Below, one piece after another: positions 1 to 6,458 of a DNA stretch of 13,738 nucleotides. Numbering within the stretch: position 1 is the stretch's first letter; every line of letters begins with the position of its first letter. A program made the translations under genes and the position numbers. Source of the stretch: an uncultured delta proteobacterium (GTDB taxonomy: Bacteria > Myxococcota_A > Polyangia > Polyangiales > Polyangiaceae); contig CAITLX010000532.1 of NCBI GenBank assembly GCA_903893335.1, positions 1 through 13,738 of the forward strand. Direction: 5' to 3'. The notes under the pieces are model-generated. The model did no database searches. It was not told where the DNA came from and saw only the letters and a program-made list of their open reading frames with translations.

Positions 1-2
1 AG

Positions 3-1274
3 CGCGCCGAGCGCGAGCAGGCTCCCCGGCCGCTCGCGCGTGAGCGCGCAGCCCGAGCCGCTCGCTGCCTCCGCGCGGGGGGCCGGTGCCGGCGCTGGCC
101 CCGCGTCGGCGTCTGCACGCTCGTCGTCGGCGTCGCGCGAGGCGTCGAGCGCCGCCCCCGCGTCGCCGACCAGCGTCTGGTGCACGGCGGGCCAGAACGC
201 GGGGCACGACGCGCCCGTCGTGGTGCTCGCCGCGCACGCGAGCGGCGCGAGGTCGCTCTGGCGGTAGAGCGGCGCGACGGTGCGCCCCTCGTCGGTCGAG
301 AGCCCCACGCTGAACTGCGCCGTGGACTCGTCGGCGCACGCGTAGAGCCCCGCCGCCGTCCACGCGAGGCACGTCGGGCCGAACGCGCCCGCCTGCGCGA
401 ACGCGAGATCGCTCGTGCTCGCGACCCAGATGCCGTCGTCGGGGCCGCCGACCGCGACGCGCGCGCCGCTCGGCGACAGCGCGAAGCCGAGCAGCCGCCC
501 CTTGGCGCGAAACGCCTCGCGCACGTGGGCGCCGCCGTCGTCGCTGACGAGCAGCGCGTCGGTCACGTCGCCGTCGACGCGGACGTAGACGCGGTCGGGG
601 TCGTGCGGATCGACGGCTGCGACGAACGGGCGGTCGCCGCCGATGCCGAGCGGGAAGCTCGTGAAGTGTGCGCCGCGGTCGTCCGAGCGCAGCAGCACGC
701 CGTCGACGGGCGTGCCGGCCGAGCCGCTCGCGTACAGGCGCGAAGGCGCGCTCGGCGCGACGTCGACGGTGACGCCGAGCGAGACCTCGGCCGGGAGCGT
801 GCCGAGCGCCGTCCACGTCGCGCCGTCGTCGAGCGTCTCGTGCACCGCGTAGGCGCGCGCCGGGACGTAGGTGACCGCGAGCGCGACGGCGTGGGTCGGG
901 TCGGCGCGCTCGACCGCGACGTCGACGATGCGGCTCGTCGCCGCCGCGCCCGCGGGGGTGGCGAACGAGCAGCCTCGGTCGCGCGTGACGCGCAGCCCGC
1001 TCGAGAGGCCCGCGACGAGCGCGCCCTGACCGAGCGCGCCGAGCGACGGGTCCTCGACCCCCTGGTAGCCGATCGACTGCTCGCAGACCCAGCGCCACGA
1101 GCCCCCGGCGTCGCTCGACACGACGAGCCCGTAGGTCGCGCGCACCGAGAGGTGCGCGGGGTCGAGCGGATCGACGACGATCTGCCCCGCGGCGGGGAAG
1201 CGCCCGTTGGCCGCGGCGGCGCCCGCGCCCGCGAGCGCCGCGAGCGCGAGGGCGGTCGCGGCGAGCCTCCTCAC
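3..1274 (-). CDS. Exported Asp-box (BNR) repeat protein with MYXO-CTERM-like tail, C-terminus cut by window edge
   Basis: Reading begins at a GTG whose bases overlap the stop of the upstream transporter gene (GTGA). The first ~22 residues (MRRLAATALALAALAGAG...) form a Sec-type signal peptide. The body carries about five sialidase-type Asp-box turns: SSDAGGSW, TLDDGATW, RSDDRGAHF, VSDDGGAH and STDEGRT. This predicts a secreted beta-propeller. None of these motifs alone implies glycosidase activity, and no function is assigned. After about residue 365 comes an Asp/Ala/Pro-rich spacer, then GSGC with Cys409 and the start of a hydrophobic run (SLLALGA) at the window edge. This looks like the Cys-containing MYXO-CTERM sorting signal, but the membrane segment and basic end lie outside. 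An AGGAGG sits just inside the coding start rather than upstream, so initiation probably depends on coupling to the transporter gene. The gene is open at its 3' end (424 codons seen). Confidence 0.8.
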   Translation of the reverse strand, partial: MRRLAATALALAALAGAGAAAANGRFPAAGQIVVDPLDPAHLSVRATYGLVVSSDAGGSWRWVCEQSIGYQGVEDPSLGALGQGALVAGLSSGLRVTRDRGCSFATPAGAAATSRIVDVAVERADPTHAVALAVTYVPARAYAVHETLDDGATWTALGTLPAEVSLGVTVDVAPSAPSRLYASGSAGTPVDGVLLRSDDRGAHFTSFPLGIGGDRPFVAAVDPHDPDRVYVRVDGDVTDALLVSDDGGAHVREAFRAKGRLLGFALSPSGARVAVGGPDDGIWVASTSDLAFAQAGAFGPTCLAWTAAGLYACADESTAQFSVGLSTDEGRTVAPLYRQSDLAPLACAASTTTGASCPAFWPAVHQTLVGDAGAALDASRDADDERADADAGPAPAPAPRAEAASGSGCALTRERPGSLLALGA

Positions 1275-2743
1275 AGCGGGTACGCGAGCGTGGCGCCGAG
1301 CACGGTGACGAGCACGAGCACGACGGGCGCGAGCACGACGAAGACGAGGAAGGTGTAGCCCATGACGTCGCGCGCGCGCAGGCCGAACAGGCCGAGCACG
1401 GGGAGCATCCAGAAGGGCTGCACGAGGTTGGCGAGCGCCTCGCCGAGGTCGTAGACGGCGACCATCCAGCCGAGGTGCACCTTGAGCTCGTGCGCGGCGC
1501 GCATGACGTACGGCGCCTCGATGACCCACTTGCTGCCGCCGCTCGGCACGAACACGCCGAGCACCGCGGAGTAGACGGCGATGAGCGCGGGGAAGGTGCG
1601 CGGCGTCGAGACCTGCACGAACAGGCTCGCGATCTGCTCGTTGAGGTGCGTCTTGGTGATGACCGCCGCGATGCCGGCGTAGAGCGGGAACTGCAAGACC
1701 ACGCCCCAGATGCCGGGCGTCGCCTCGCGCACCGCGCGCATGAGCCGCGCCGGCGTGCCGTGCAGCGCGACGCCGAGCGTGAGGAAGGCGAGGTTGACGA
1801 CGTTGAGGTTGATCGCCTGCAGCGGCGCGGGGCTGCGCGCGAACCAGCCGACGAGGTGCACGCTCGCGAGCGCGACGAAGGCCGCGCTGAGCCACGGCGT
1901 GTGCTCCAGCCACTCGCCCGGCGTGCCGCGCCGCTCGGGCTCGCCGCGATCGAGCGGCGAGACGCCGAGGTCGATGCCGAGGTCCTCGGCGGTGCGCGCG
2001 CGCGCGCCGGTCGGGACCATGCGCCGCACGACGAGCGTGACGACGACGATCTCGACGAGCACCGCGACGAGGCTCTGCCAGAGGAAGATCGTGTGCGAGA
2101 ACGGGATGATGCCGCCGGGGATGCGGTCGCCGCTCGCGACGATGGCGCGGATCTCGGGCGGCAGCGCGGAGGGGGTCGCCATCTGCAACGCGGCCGACCC
2201 GCTGAGCCCCTGCGCCCAGATGCTGCCGAGGCCGAGGAACGAGCACGCGGCGACCGCGCGGTAGTCGACGCCGCGCACGCGCCGCGCGACCTCCTTCGCG
2301 AGCATCGCGGAGAAGATGAGGCTGAAGCCCCAGTTGAACCAGGACGACACCATCGCGAAGACGGCCACCAGCGTGATGGCCCCGCGCGCGGTCGTGGGCA
2401 GCGACGCGAGCCGCGCGATGAGGCGCCAGACCGGGCGCGTCGTCGCCACGACGTAGCCGGTGATGATGATCATCGCCATCTGCAGCGTGAACGCGAGCAG
2501 ATCCCACAGGCCGTTGCCCCAGATCGTGACGACCTCGAGCGGAGCGGCGTGACCGGTCGCGACAGCGACGAGGACCACGATCAGCGTGGCGACGAGGGCG
2601 AAGACGAACGCGTCGGGGATCCATCGCTCGGCCCACGCGGTGAACGCCGACGCCACGCGCGCGAGCGGCCCGGCCGGGGGCTCGTCGTCGAGGGGCGAAG
2701 CCTGGGGCGCGCCCAGCGAGGAGGGGAGCTCGGCGCCGGACAT
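1271..2743 (-). CDS. atoE: Short-chain fatty acid transporter, AtoE family
   Basis: This 490-residue integral inner-membrane protein resembles E. coli AtoE along its whole length, so it is expected to import short-chain fatty acids such as acetoacetate or butyrate. After a hydrophilic 30-residue N-terminal tail come the family landmarks: WIPDAFVFA (41-49), WGNGLWDLLAF (75-85), the SSWFNWGFSLIFSAMLAKEVARR stretch (133-155), NVVNLAFLTLG (314-324), QFPLYAGI (351-358), VPSGGSKWVIEAP (399-411) and LVQPFWMLPVLG (440-451). About 10-12 membrane spans are visible. The N-terminal tail is longer than in AtoE. No thiolase or CoA-transferase gene accompanies it here, so the exact substrate is not shown by context. 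The start is the ATG 92 bp downstream of the Nudix gene stop. The stop overlaps the GTG of the next gene, so the two are probably co-translated. Confidence 0.93.
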   Translation of the reverse strand: MSGAELPSSLGAPQASPLDDEPPAGPLARVASAFTAWAERWIPDAFVFALVATLIVVLVAVATGHAAPLEVVTIWGNGLWDLLAFTLQMAMIIITGYVVATTRPVWRLIARLASLPTTARGAITLVAVFAMVSSWFNWGFSLIFSAMLAKEVARRVRGVDYRAVAACSFLGLGSIWAQGLSGSAALQMATPSALPPEIRAIVASGDRIPGGIIPFSHTIFLWQSLVAVLVEIVVVTLVVRRMVPTGARARTAEDLGIDLGVSPLDRGEPERRGTPGEWLEHTPWLSAAFVALASVHLVGWFARSPAPLQAINLNVVNLAFLTLGVALHGTPARLMRAVREATPGIWGVVLQFPLYAGIAAVITKTHLNEQIASLFVQVSTPRTFPALIAVYSAVLGVFVPSGGSKWVIEAPYVMRAAHELKVHLGWMVAVYDLGEALANLVQPFWMLPVLGLFGLRARDVMGYTFLVFVVLAPVVLVLVTVLGATLAYPL

Positions 2744-2802
2744 GGGGCGACGCTACCACCGGACGCGCGCCCCTTGCATCGCGGCGCGCGCGGCCTCGCG
2801 TC

Positions 2803-2814
2803 ACGCGATCGCGT
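2803..2814. promoter_or_regulatory. 12-bp perfect palindrome in the Nudix-transporter gap
   Basis: ACGCGATCGCGT is a perfect inverted repeat in the 92-bp gap (2744-2835) between the Nudix stop and the transporter start, and a second CGATCG follows at 2815. It could be an operator for the transporter gene, but palindromes of this kind also arise by chance in such GC-rich DNA. Nearer the transporter ATG the minus strand has TGGTAGCGT, a weak -10-like element. The gap holds no ORF worth calling. Confidence 0.25.
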
Positions 2815-2835
2815 CGATCGCCGCCGGGCCGCGCG

Positions 2836-3354
2836 TCACTCGAACACGGTGGGGCCGCCGGCGCGCGCGGCGTCGAGCATGTCGGCCTGCCCCATCGCGA
2901 GGTCGCGCGGCGTCTCGTCGTCGGCGAAGGCGCGCACCTCGAGCACCTCGATGGCGTGCAGCGGCGCGCGGTGGGGCTCCTCGACGTCGCAGGTGACCAC
3001 GATGGTGACCGAGTGAAACCGCGGATCGCGGTCGGGCCGGGAGTAGACGCCGACGACGCGGCCGATGGCCCGCACGCGCGCGCCGGCCTCCTCGAGCACC
3101 TCGCGCGCGAGGCAGGTCGCGAGCGTCTCGCCCCACTCGAGCGTGCCGCCGGGCAGCGCCCAGGTGCCCGTGTCGGCGCGACGGATGAGCAGCCAGCGGC
3201 CGTCGGGCGTCCGCGCTGCGGCGCACACCGCGACGACGGGGCGCCGCAGGATGTGCCGCGCGGCCTCGTACAGGATGGCGAGCGCGGACTTCGGCAGGCG
3301 GGCGAGGGGAGCGAGCGGCACGGGCGCGAGGGTAGCAGGGGCGCGCGCCGTCAC
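2836..3354 (-). CDS. Nudix hydrolase (ADP-ribose pyrophosphatase-like)
   Basis: The 172-residue protein has a perfect Nudix box, G-x5-E-x7-RE-U-x-EE-x-G-U, at residues 70-92 (G70, E76, R84-E85, E88-E89, G91). This binds Mg2+ and positions a nucleoside diphosphate-X substrate for hydrolysis. The following YSRPDRDPRFH segment (104-114) resembles the loop found in ADP-ribose-type Nudix enzymes, so ADP-ribose or a related nucleotide is a reasonable guess, but specificity is inferred. I chose the GTG at 3354 because it overlaps the moaA stop (GTGA) and follows a G-run. A second in-frame GTG at 3321 would remove 11 residues, and the conserved domain starts after both. Residues before 3354 in this frame are moaA antisense-frame noise. 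Co-transcription with moaA is likely, although Nudix enzymes have no set role in molybdenum cofactor synthesis. Confidence 0.88.
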   Translation of the reverse strand: MTARAPATLAPVPLAPLARLPKSALAILYEAARHILRRPVVAVCAAARTPDGRWLLIRRADTGTWALPGGTLEWGETLATCLAREVLEEAGARVRAIGRVVGVYSRPDRDPRFHSVTIVVTCDVEEPHRAPLHAIEVLEVRAFADDETPRDLAMGQADMLDAARAGGPTVFE

Positions 3355-4370
3355 CCCCCGATCGCGCGCATCGACACGCGCGCGGCGCTCTTCTCGGTGC
3401 AGCCCTTCCACGTCGCGCCGTCGGGCTTCACGGCCCACGCGGCGTCGACGGCCTCGCCGACCGAGGCGGCGTCGCCGGCGCGGGCTGCGGCGCGCGCGCT
3501 GACCCCGACGTCGGTCGCCAGGCAAGGGCGCAGCACGCCGTCGGACGCGACGCGCAGCCGGTCGCACGCGGCGCAGAAGGTGTCGCTCGCGCCGGAGATG
3601 AAGCCGACGCGCAGGGCCGCGTCGCGCTCGGCGCGCACGTAGCGCGCGGGGCCGCGGTCGGGGTCGGTGCGCGCGAAGTCGGGCGCGAGCAGGTGCGCGA
3701 GGCGCGCGCGCATCTCGGTGACGGTGACCAGCTTGTCGGCGGGCAGGCGCGCGCCCTCGGCGATGGGCATCAGCTCGATGAAGCGCGGCACGGCCCCGCG
3801 CGCCCAGGCAAAACGGACGATCGCCGCGAGCTCGTCGTCGTTGTCGTCGCGCAGCACGACGGTGTTCGTCTTGAGCTCGTCGAAGCCGGCGAGCCGCGCC
3901 GCCTCGAACCCCTCGAGCACCTCGGCGAGCCGACCGCCGCGCGTCAGGCGGAAGAAGCGCGACGGGTCGAGCGAGTCGAGCGAGAGCGTGAGGCGCCGCA
4001 GCCCCGCGGCGCGAAGCGGGCCGGCCAGCTCGGCGAGGCGCGTGCCGTTGGTGGTGAGCGCCAGGTCGTCGACGCCCAGCGACGCGACGTACGCGACCAT
4101 CTCGACGACGCGCGGGTAGAGCAGGGGCTCGCCCCCCGTCAGCCGCACGCGCCGCACGCCCCGCGCGACGAGCCCGGCGATCAAGGTCCGCCAGGCTGCG
4201 TCATCGAGCCTGTCGTCGAGGTAGCCGTCGCGCCGCGAAGGCCGGCAGTAGACGCACGCCAGATCGCACCGGTCGGTGAGCGAGAGGCGCACGCTGCGCG
4301 GCGGCGGGGCTGCGACGGGGGGCAGCTCGACCTGGACCGGGAGCAGTGGGAGGGAGAGGAGGTTGGCCAC
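3351..4370 (-). CDS. moaA: GTP 3',8-cyclase MoaA (radical SAM)
   Basis: MoaA converts GTP to (8S)-3',8-cyclo-7,8-dihydroguanosine 5'-triphosphate, the first step of molybdenum cofactor synthesis, in the cytoplasm. All signature residues are present in 339 residues. The radical-SAM cluster motif CDLACVYC has C35, C39 and C42; TGGEP lies at 78-82. The second, GTP-binding cluster is held by C266, C269 and C283 in FCAACDRLR...RPCLA. The C-terminus ends MRAIGG, keeping the Gly-Gly needed for catalysis. The N-terminus is about 20 residues longer than the minimal family start and is Pro/Leu-rich. The gene is divergent from the moaC fusion across 56 bp, and its last bases overlap the Nudix GTG. A TACGAT element on the minus strand at 4384-4389 could be the -10, giving a very short leader. 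Confidence 0.96.
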   Translation of the reverse strand: MANLLSLPLLPVQVELPPVAAPPPRSVRLSLTDRCDLACVYCRPSRRDGYLDDRLDDAAWRTLIAGLVARGVRRVRLTGGEPLLYPRVVEMVAYVASLGVDDLALTTNGTRLAELAGPLRAAGLRRLTLSLDSLDPSRFFRLTRGGRLAEVLEGFEAARLAGFDELKTNTVVLRDDNDDELAAIVRFAWARGAVPRFIELMPIAEGARLPADKLVTVTEMRARLAHLLAPDFARTDPDRGPARYVRAERDAALRVGFISGASDTFCAACDRLRVASDGVLRPCLATDVGVSARAAARAGDAASVGEAVDAAWAVKPDGATWKGCTEKSAARVSMRAIGG

Positions 4371-4426
4371 GCCGGCGCGAGCATCGTAGGACGCGCCTCG
4401 CCCCTCTGCCAGCCGCAGGAAGCCCC
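4371..4426. promoter_or_regulatory. Divergent moaA / moaC intergenic control region
   Basis: This 56-bp gap separates two molybdenum cofactor genes read in opposite directions, so it must hold both promoters. The ATCGTA at 4384-4389 reads TACGAT on the minus strand, a TAnnnT -10 candidate for moaA. It is overlapped on the plus strand by GTAGGAC, a weaker candidate for moaC. No molybdenum cofactor riboswitch could fit in so little space. Element positions are inferred. Confidence 0.45.
4416..4422 (+). promoter_or_regulatory. Ribosome binding site that sets the moaC-fusion start
   Basis: CAGGAAG lies four bases upstream of the ATG at 4427. It favours this start over the in-frame extension that begins upstream inside the moaA 5' end. 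Confidence 0.6.
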
Positions 4427-5332
4427 ATGCCCGACCGCGACCCCCTGTACGCCTTCGACGAGGCCGACGCCGAGCTGACCCTCGTGCCGACCGCTGCCCG
4501 ACGCGCCCTCGACGCGGCGCGCCTGCGCCTCTCGCTCGACGGCTGGAAGAGCCTCGATCTCCGGGCCCGGCGCGCGCTCGTCGAGGCCGGCGCGGCCCCC
4601 ACCGTCGCCGTGGCCGAGGTCGCGCGCCTCGTCGCGGGCGCCACCCCCGCGGCCCGCGTCGACGAAGAGGGGTTCGCCGAGCCGGGCGCGTTGCCCGAGG
4701 CGCTCCTCGCCGCGCTCGGCGCGTCGCGTCCGCTCGACGAGGCGACGTGGCGAGCGCTGCGCCCGCTCGATCGGTACGCCTTCGCCAAGGTGCTGTCGCG
4801 CGGCAAGCCCGAGCGGCTCGCGCGCACCTACGACGAGATCGTCGGCGCCTCGGCGCTCTCGACCCACCTGTCGGCGCGCGGCGAGGCGCGCATGGTCGAC
4901 GTCGGCGCGAAGGCGCCCACCGCGCGGCGCGCGGTCGCGACCGCGAGCGTGCGGATGAAGCCCGAGACGCTCGCGCTGCTCGCCTCGGGCGACGCGCCCA
5001 AGGGGGACGCGCTGGCCGTCGCGCGGGTCGCGGGCATCCAGGCCGCGAAGCGCACGCCCGACCTCATCCCGCTCTGCCACGCGATCGCGCTCACCCGCGT
5101 CGAGGTCGCGTTCACGCTCGACGCGGCCGCCTCCGCGCTGCGCGTGCGCGCGACCGCCGAGGCCGTCGACCGCACCGGCGTCGAGATGGAGGCGATGGTC
5201 GCCGCGAGCGTCGCAGCGCTCACCGTCTACGACATGCTCAAGGGGCGCGACCGCTGGATGACCATCGCCGAGGTCGCGCTGGTCGAGAAGTCGGGGGGGC
5301 GCTCGGGCGACGTCCGGCGCGAGCCGGGGTGA
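4427..5332 (+). CDS. moaC: Nitrate-reductase-associated (NarM-like) domain fused to MoaC, cyclic pyranopterin monophosphate synthase
   Basis: The 301-residue protein is about twice the normal MoaC length. Residues ~147-297 are a complete MoaC, which closes the MoaA product to cyclic pyranopterin monophosphate. They show MVDVGAK (156-162), KRTPDLIPLCH ending at H218, GVEMEA with E253 and E255, and YDMLK with the catalytic D269 and K272, then KSGGRSGD. Residues ~7-140 look like the nitrate reductase-associated family (cyanobacterial NarM type): FDEADAELTLVP at the start, LRLSLDGWKSLDLRARRAL in the middle, and WRALRPLDRYAFAKVLSRG near the end. That assignment is recalled family resemblance, less certain than MoaC. 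The fusion links nitrate reductase maturation with cofactor synthesis. The start is supported by a nearby ribosome binding site and by the domain beginning right after it. The gene is divergent from moaA. Confidence 0.93.
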   Translation: MPDRDPLYAFDEADAELTLVPTAARRALDAARLRLSLDGWKSLDLRARRALVEAGAAPTVAVAEVARLVAGATPAARVDEEGFAEPGALPEALLAALGASRPLDEATWRALRPLDRYAFAKVLSRGKPERLARTYDEIVGASALSTHLSARGEARMVDVGAKAPTARRAVATASVRMKPETLALLASGDAPKGDALAVARVAGIQAAKRTPDLIPLCHAIALTRVEVAFTLDAAASALRVRATAEAVDRTGVEMEAMVAASVAALTVYDMLKGRDRWMTIAEVALVEKSGGRSGDVRREPG

Positions 5333-5390
5333 GGCGCGGCGCCTCGTCGCGGGGCCGCGCGCGCTCCGCGGCGCCGAAGGTGCCCGCATC

Positions 5391-5401
5391 GTGTATTCTC
5401 C
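5391..5401 (+). promoter_or_regulatory. Candidate -10 promoter element of the first epimerase gene
   Basis: GTGTATTCTC contains TATTCT at 5394-5399, an AT-rich island in an otherwise GC-rich gap, 48 bases before the ATG at 5442. No convincing -35 hexamer lies 16-18 bases upstream. Similar GTG-TA elements lie 46-49 bases before aroF and the first bactofilin. The remainder of the gap (5333-5441) holds nothing else recognisable. Confidence 0.35.
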
Positions 5402-5424
5402 CGCCGCCGCGACGGGAGGGTTGC

Positions 5425-5434
5425 GGAGGAGGAG
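5425..5434 (+). promoter_or_regulatory. Strong Shine-Dalgarno site deciding the epimerase start
   Basis: GGAGGAGGAG ends seven bases before the ATG at 5442. It is the best ribosome binding site in the window and rules against the GTG at 5391 as the start. Confidence 0.8.
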
Positions 5435-5441
5435 TTCGACG

Positions 5442-6458
5442 ATGACGCTCGCGGTGGTGACGGGGGTTCCTGGCTGGCTCGGGACGGGTCTGGTCGAGGC
5501 GCTCGTTCGCGGCGCGAAGTTTCGTGCGCTGACCACCGCCCCGGTGCGCGTGCGGTGCATCGTGCTGCCGGGCGCCGACGTGGCCCCGCTCGCGGCCCTC
5601 GGCGACCGCGTCGAGATCGTGCGCGCCGATCTGCGCGACGCGCGCGCGCTGGGCGACGCGTGCGCCGGAGCGAGCGTCGTCTACCACGCGGCGGGCATCA
5701 TCCACCCCCACCGCATCCAGGAGCTGTACGACATCAACGTCGGCGGCACGCAGCACATCCTCGCGGCGGCGGTCGCGGCCAAGGCCAAGCGCTTCGTGCT
5801 CGTGAGCTCGAACTCGCCGGCCGGCCTCAACGACAGCGCCGCGCGGCTCATGACCGAGGACGACCCGCCGCGCCCCTACCTCAACTACGGCCTCTCGAAG
5901 CTGCAGGCCGAGTGGATGGTCAACGACGCGCACCGCGCGGGGCGCATCGAGGGCGTCATCGTGCGCCCTTGCTGGTTCTACGGGCCCAACCAGCCGCTGC
6001 GCCAGAGCCGCTTCTTCAAGATGATCAAGGGGGGCCACCCGCTCATCATCGGGCGCGGCGACAACCTGCGCAGCATGAGCTACGTCGACAACACCATCCA
6101 GGGGATGCTGCTCGCCGCCTCCGTCGAGAAGGCCGCCGGGCGCACCTACTGGATCACCGACCGCCGCCCCTACTCGTTCATCGAGATCATCGAGACGGTC
6201 GCGAAGATCCTCGGCGTGGCCGTCCGCCCGCGCTACCTGCCGAGCTTCGGCTCGGACTGCGCGCGACTCGCCGACTCGATGCTGCAGATGGCCGGCTTCT
6301 ACAACCAGGAGATCCACGTCGCCGGCGAGCTCGCCGCGTCGATCGCGGTCTCCATCGACGCCGCCCGGCGCGACCTCGGCTACGACCCCGAGATCGAGCT
6401 CGAGGAGGGGATGCGCCGCTCCATCGCCTGGTGCCGCGAGCACGGGGTCGAGCTGTAA
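5442..6458 (+). CDS. NAD(P)-dependent epimerase/dehydratase (extended SDR), first copy
   Basis: This is a 338-residue extended short-chain dehydrogenase/reductase. The N-terminal Rossmann fold has TGVPGWLG (7-14, TGxxGxxG) and ADLRD (62-66). The catalytic set is Ser122/Ser123 in VSSNSP and Tyr149-x3-Lys153 in YGLSK. The substrate side contains RPCWFYGPNQP (175-185) and a YVDN motif (214-217) typical of nucleotide-sugar epimerases and 3-beta-hydroxysteroid-type dehydrogenases. The substrate is not determinable: nucleotide sugar, lipid and sterol are all possible. The ATG is fixed by a strong ribosome binding site. Its TAA overlaps the ATG of the following lipoprotein by one base, so translational coupling is likely. 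It is only a distant relative of the second SDR at 7470, not a recent duplicate. Confidence 0.9.
   Translation: MTLAVVTGVPGWLGTGLVEALVRGAKFRALTTAPVRVRCIVLPGADVAPLAALGDRVEIVRADLRDARALGDACAGASVVYHAAGIIHPHRIQELYDINVGGTQHILAAAVAAKAKRFVLVSSNSPAGLNDSAARLMTEDDPPRPYLNYGLSKLQAEWMVNDAHRAGRIEGVIVRPCWFYGPNQPLRQSRFFKMIKGGHPLIIGRGDNLRSMSYVDNTIQGMLLAASVEKAAGRTYWITDRRPYSFIEIIETVAKILGVAVRPRYLPSFGSDCARLADSMLQMAGFYNQEIHVAGELAASIAVSIDAARRDLGYDPEIELEEGMRRSIAWCREHGVEL

Noticed and set aside
1475..3016. A 513-codon plus-strand open frame over the transporter gene
   Set aside because: It is antisense to atoE and part of the Nudix gene, with an Arg/Asp/Glu-rich composition and no domain. It is a shadow frame.
3355..3567. 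N-terminal extension of the Nudix protein to 3567
   Set aside because: It lies entirely inside moaA in another frame, is nearly all Arg/Ala/Gly, and the Nudix fold begins well after 3321.
4346..4426. N-terminal extension of the moaC fusion into the moaA 5' end
   Set aside because: The extra residues are Arg/Gly-rich, overlap moaA antisense, and the CAGGAAG site supports the ATG at 4427.
5391..5441. GTG at 5391 as start of the first SDR
   Set aside because: The 17 extra residues lack family resemblance, and the GGAGGAGGAG site at 5425-5434 points to the ATG at 5442. The GTG itself is part of the promoter-like patch.
4181..5560. A 459-codon minus-strand open frame over the moaC fusion
   Set aside because: It is opposite to the moaC fusion and extends into moaA and the SDR. 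Composition is biased and there is no homology that I recognise.
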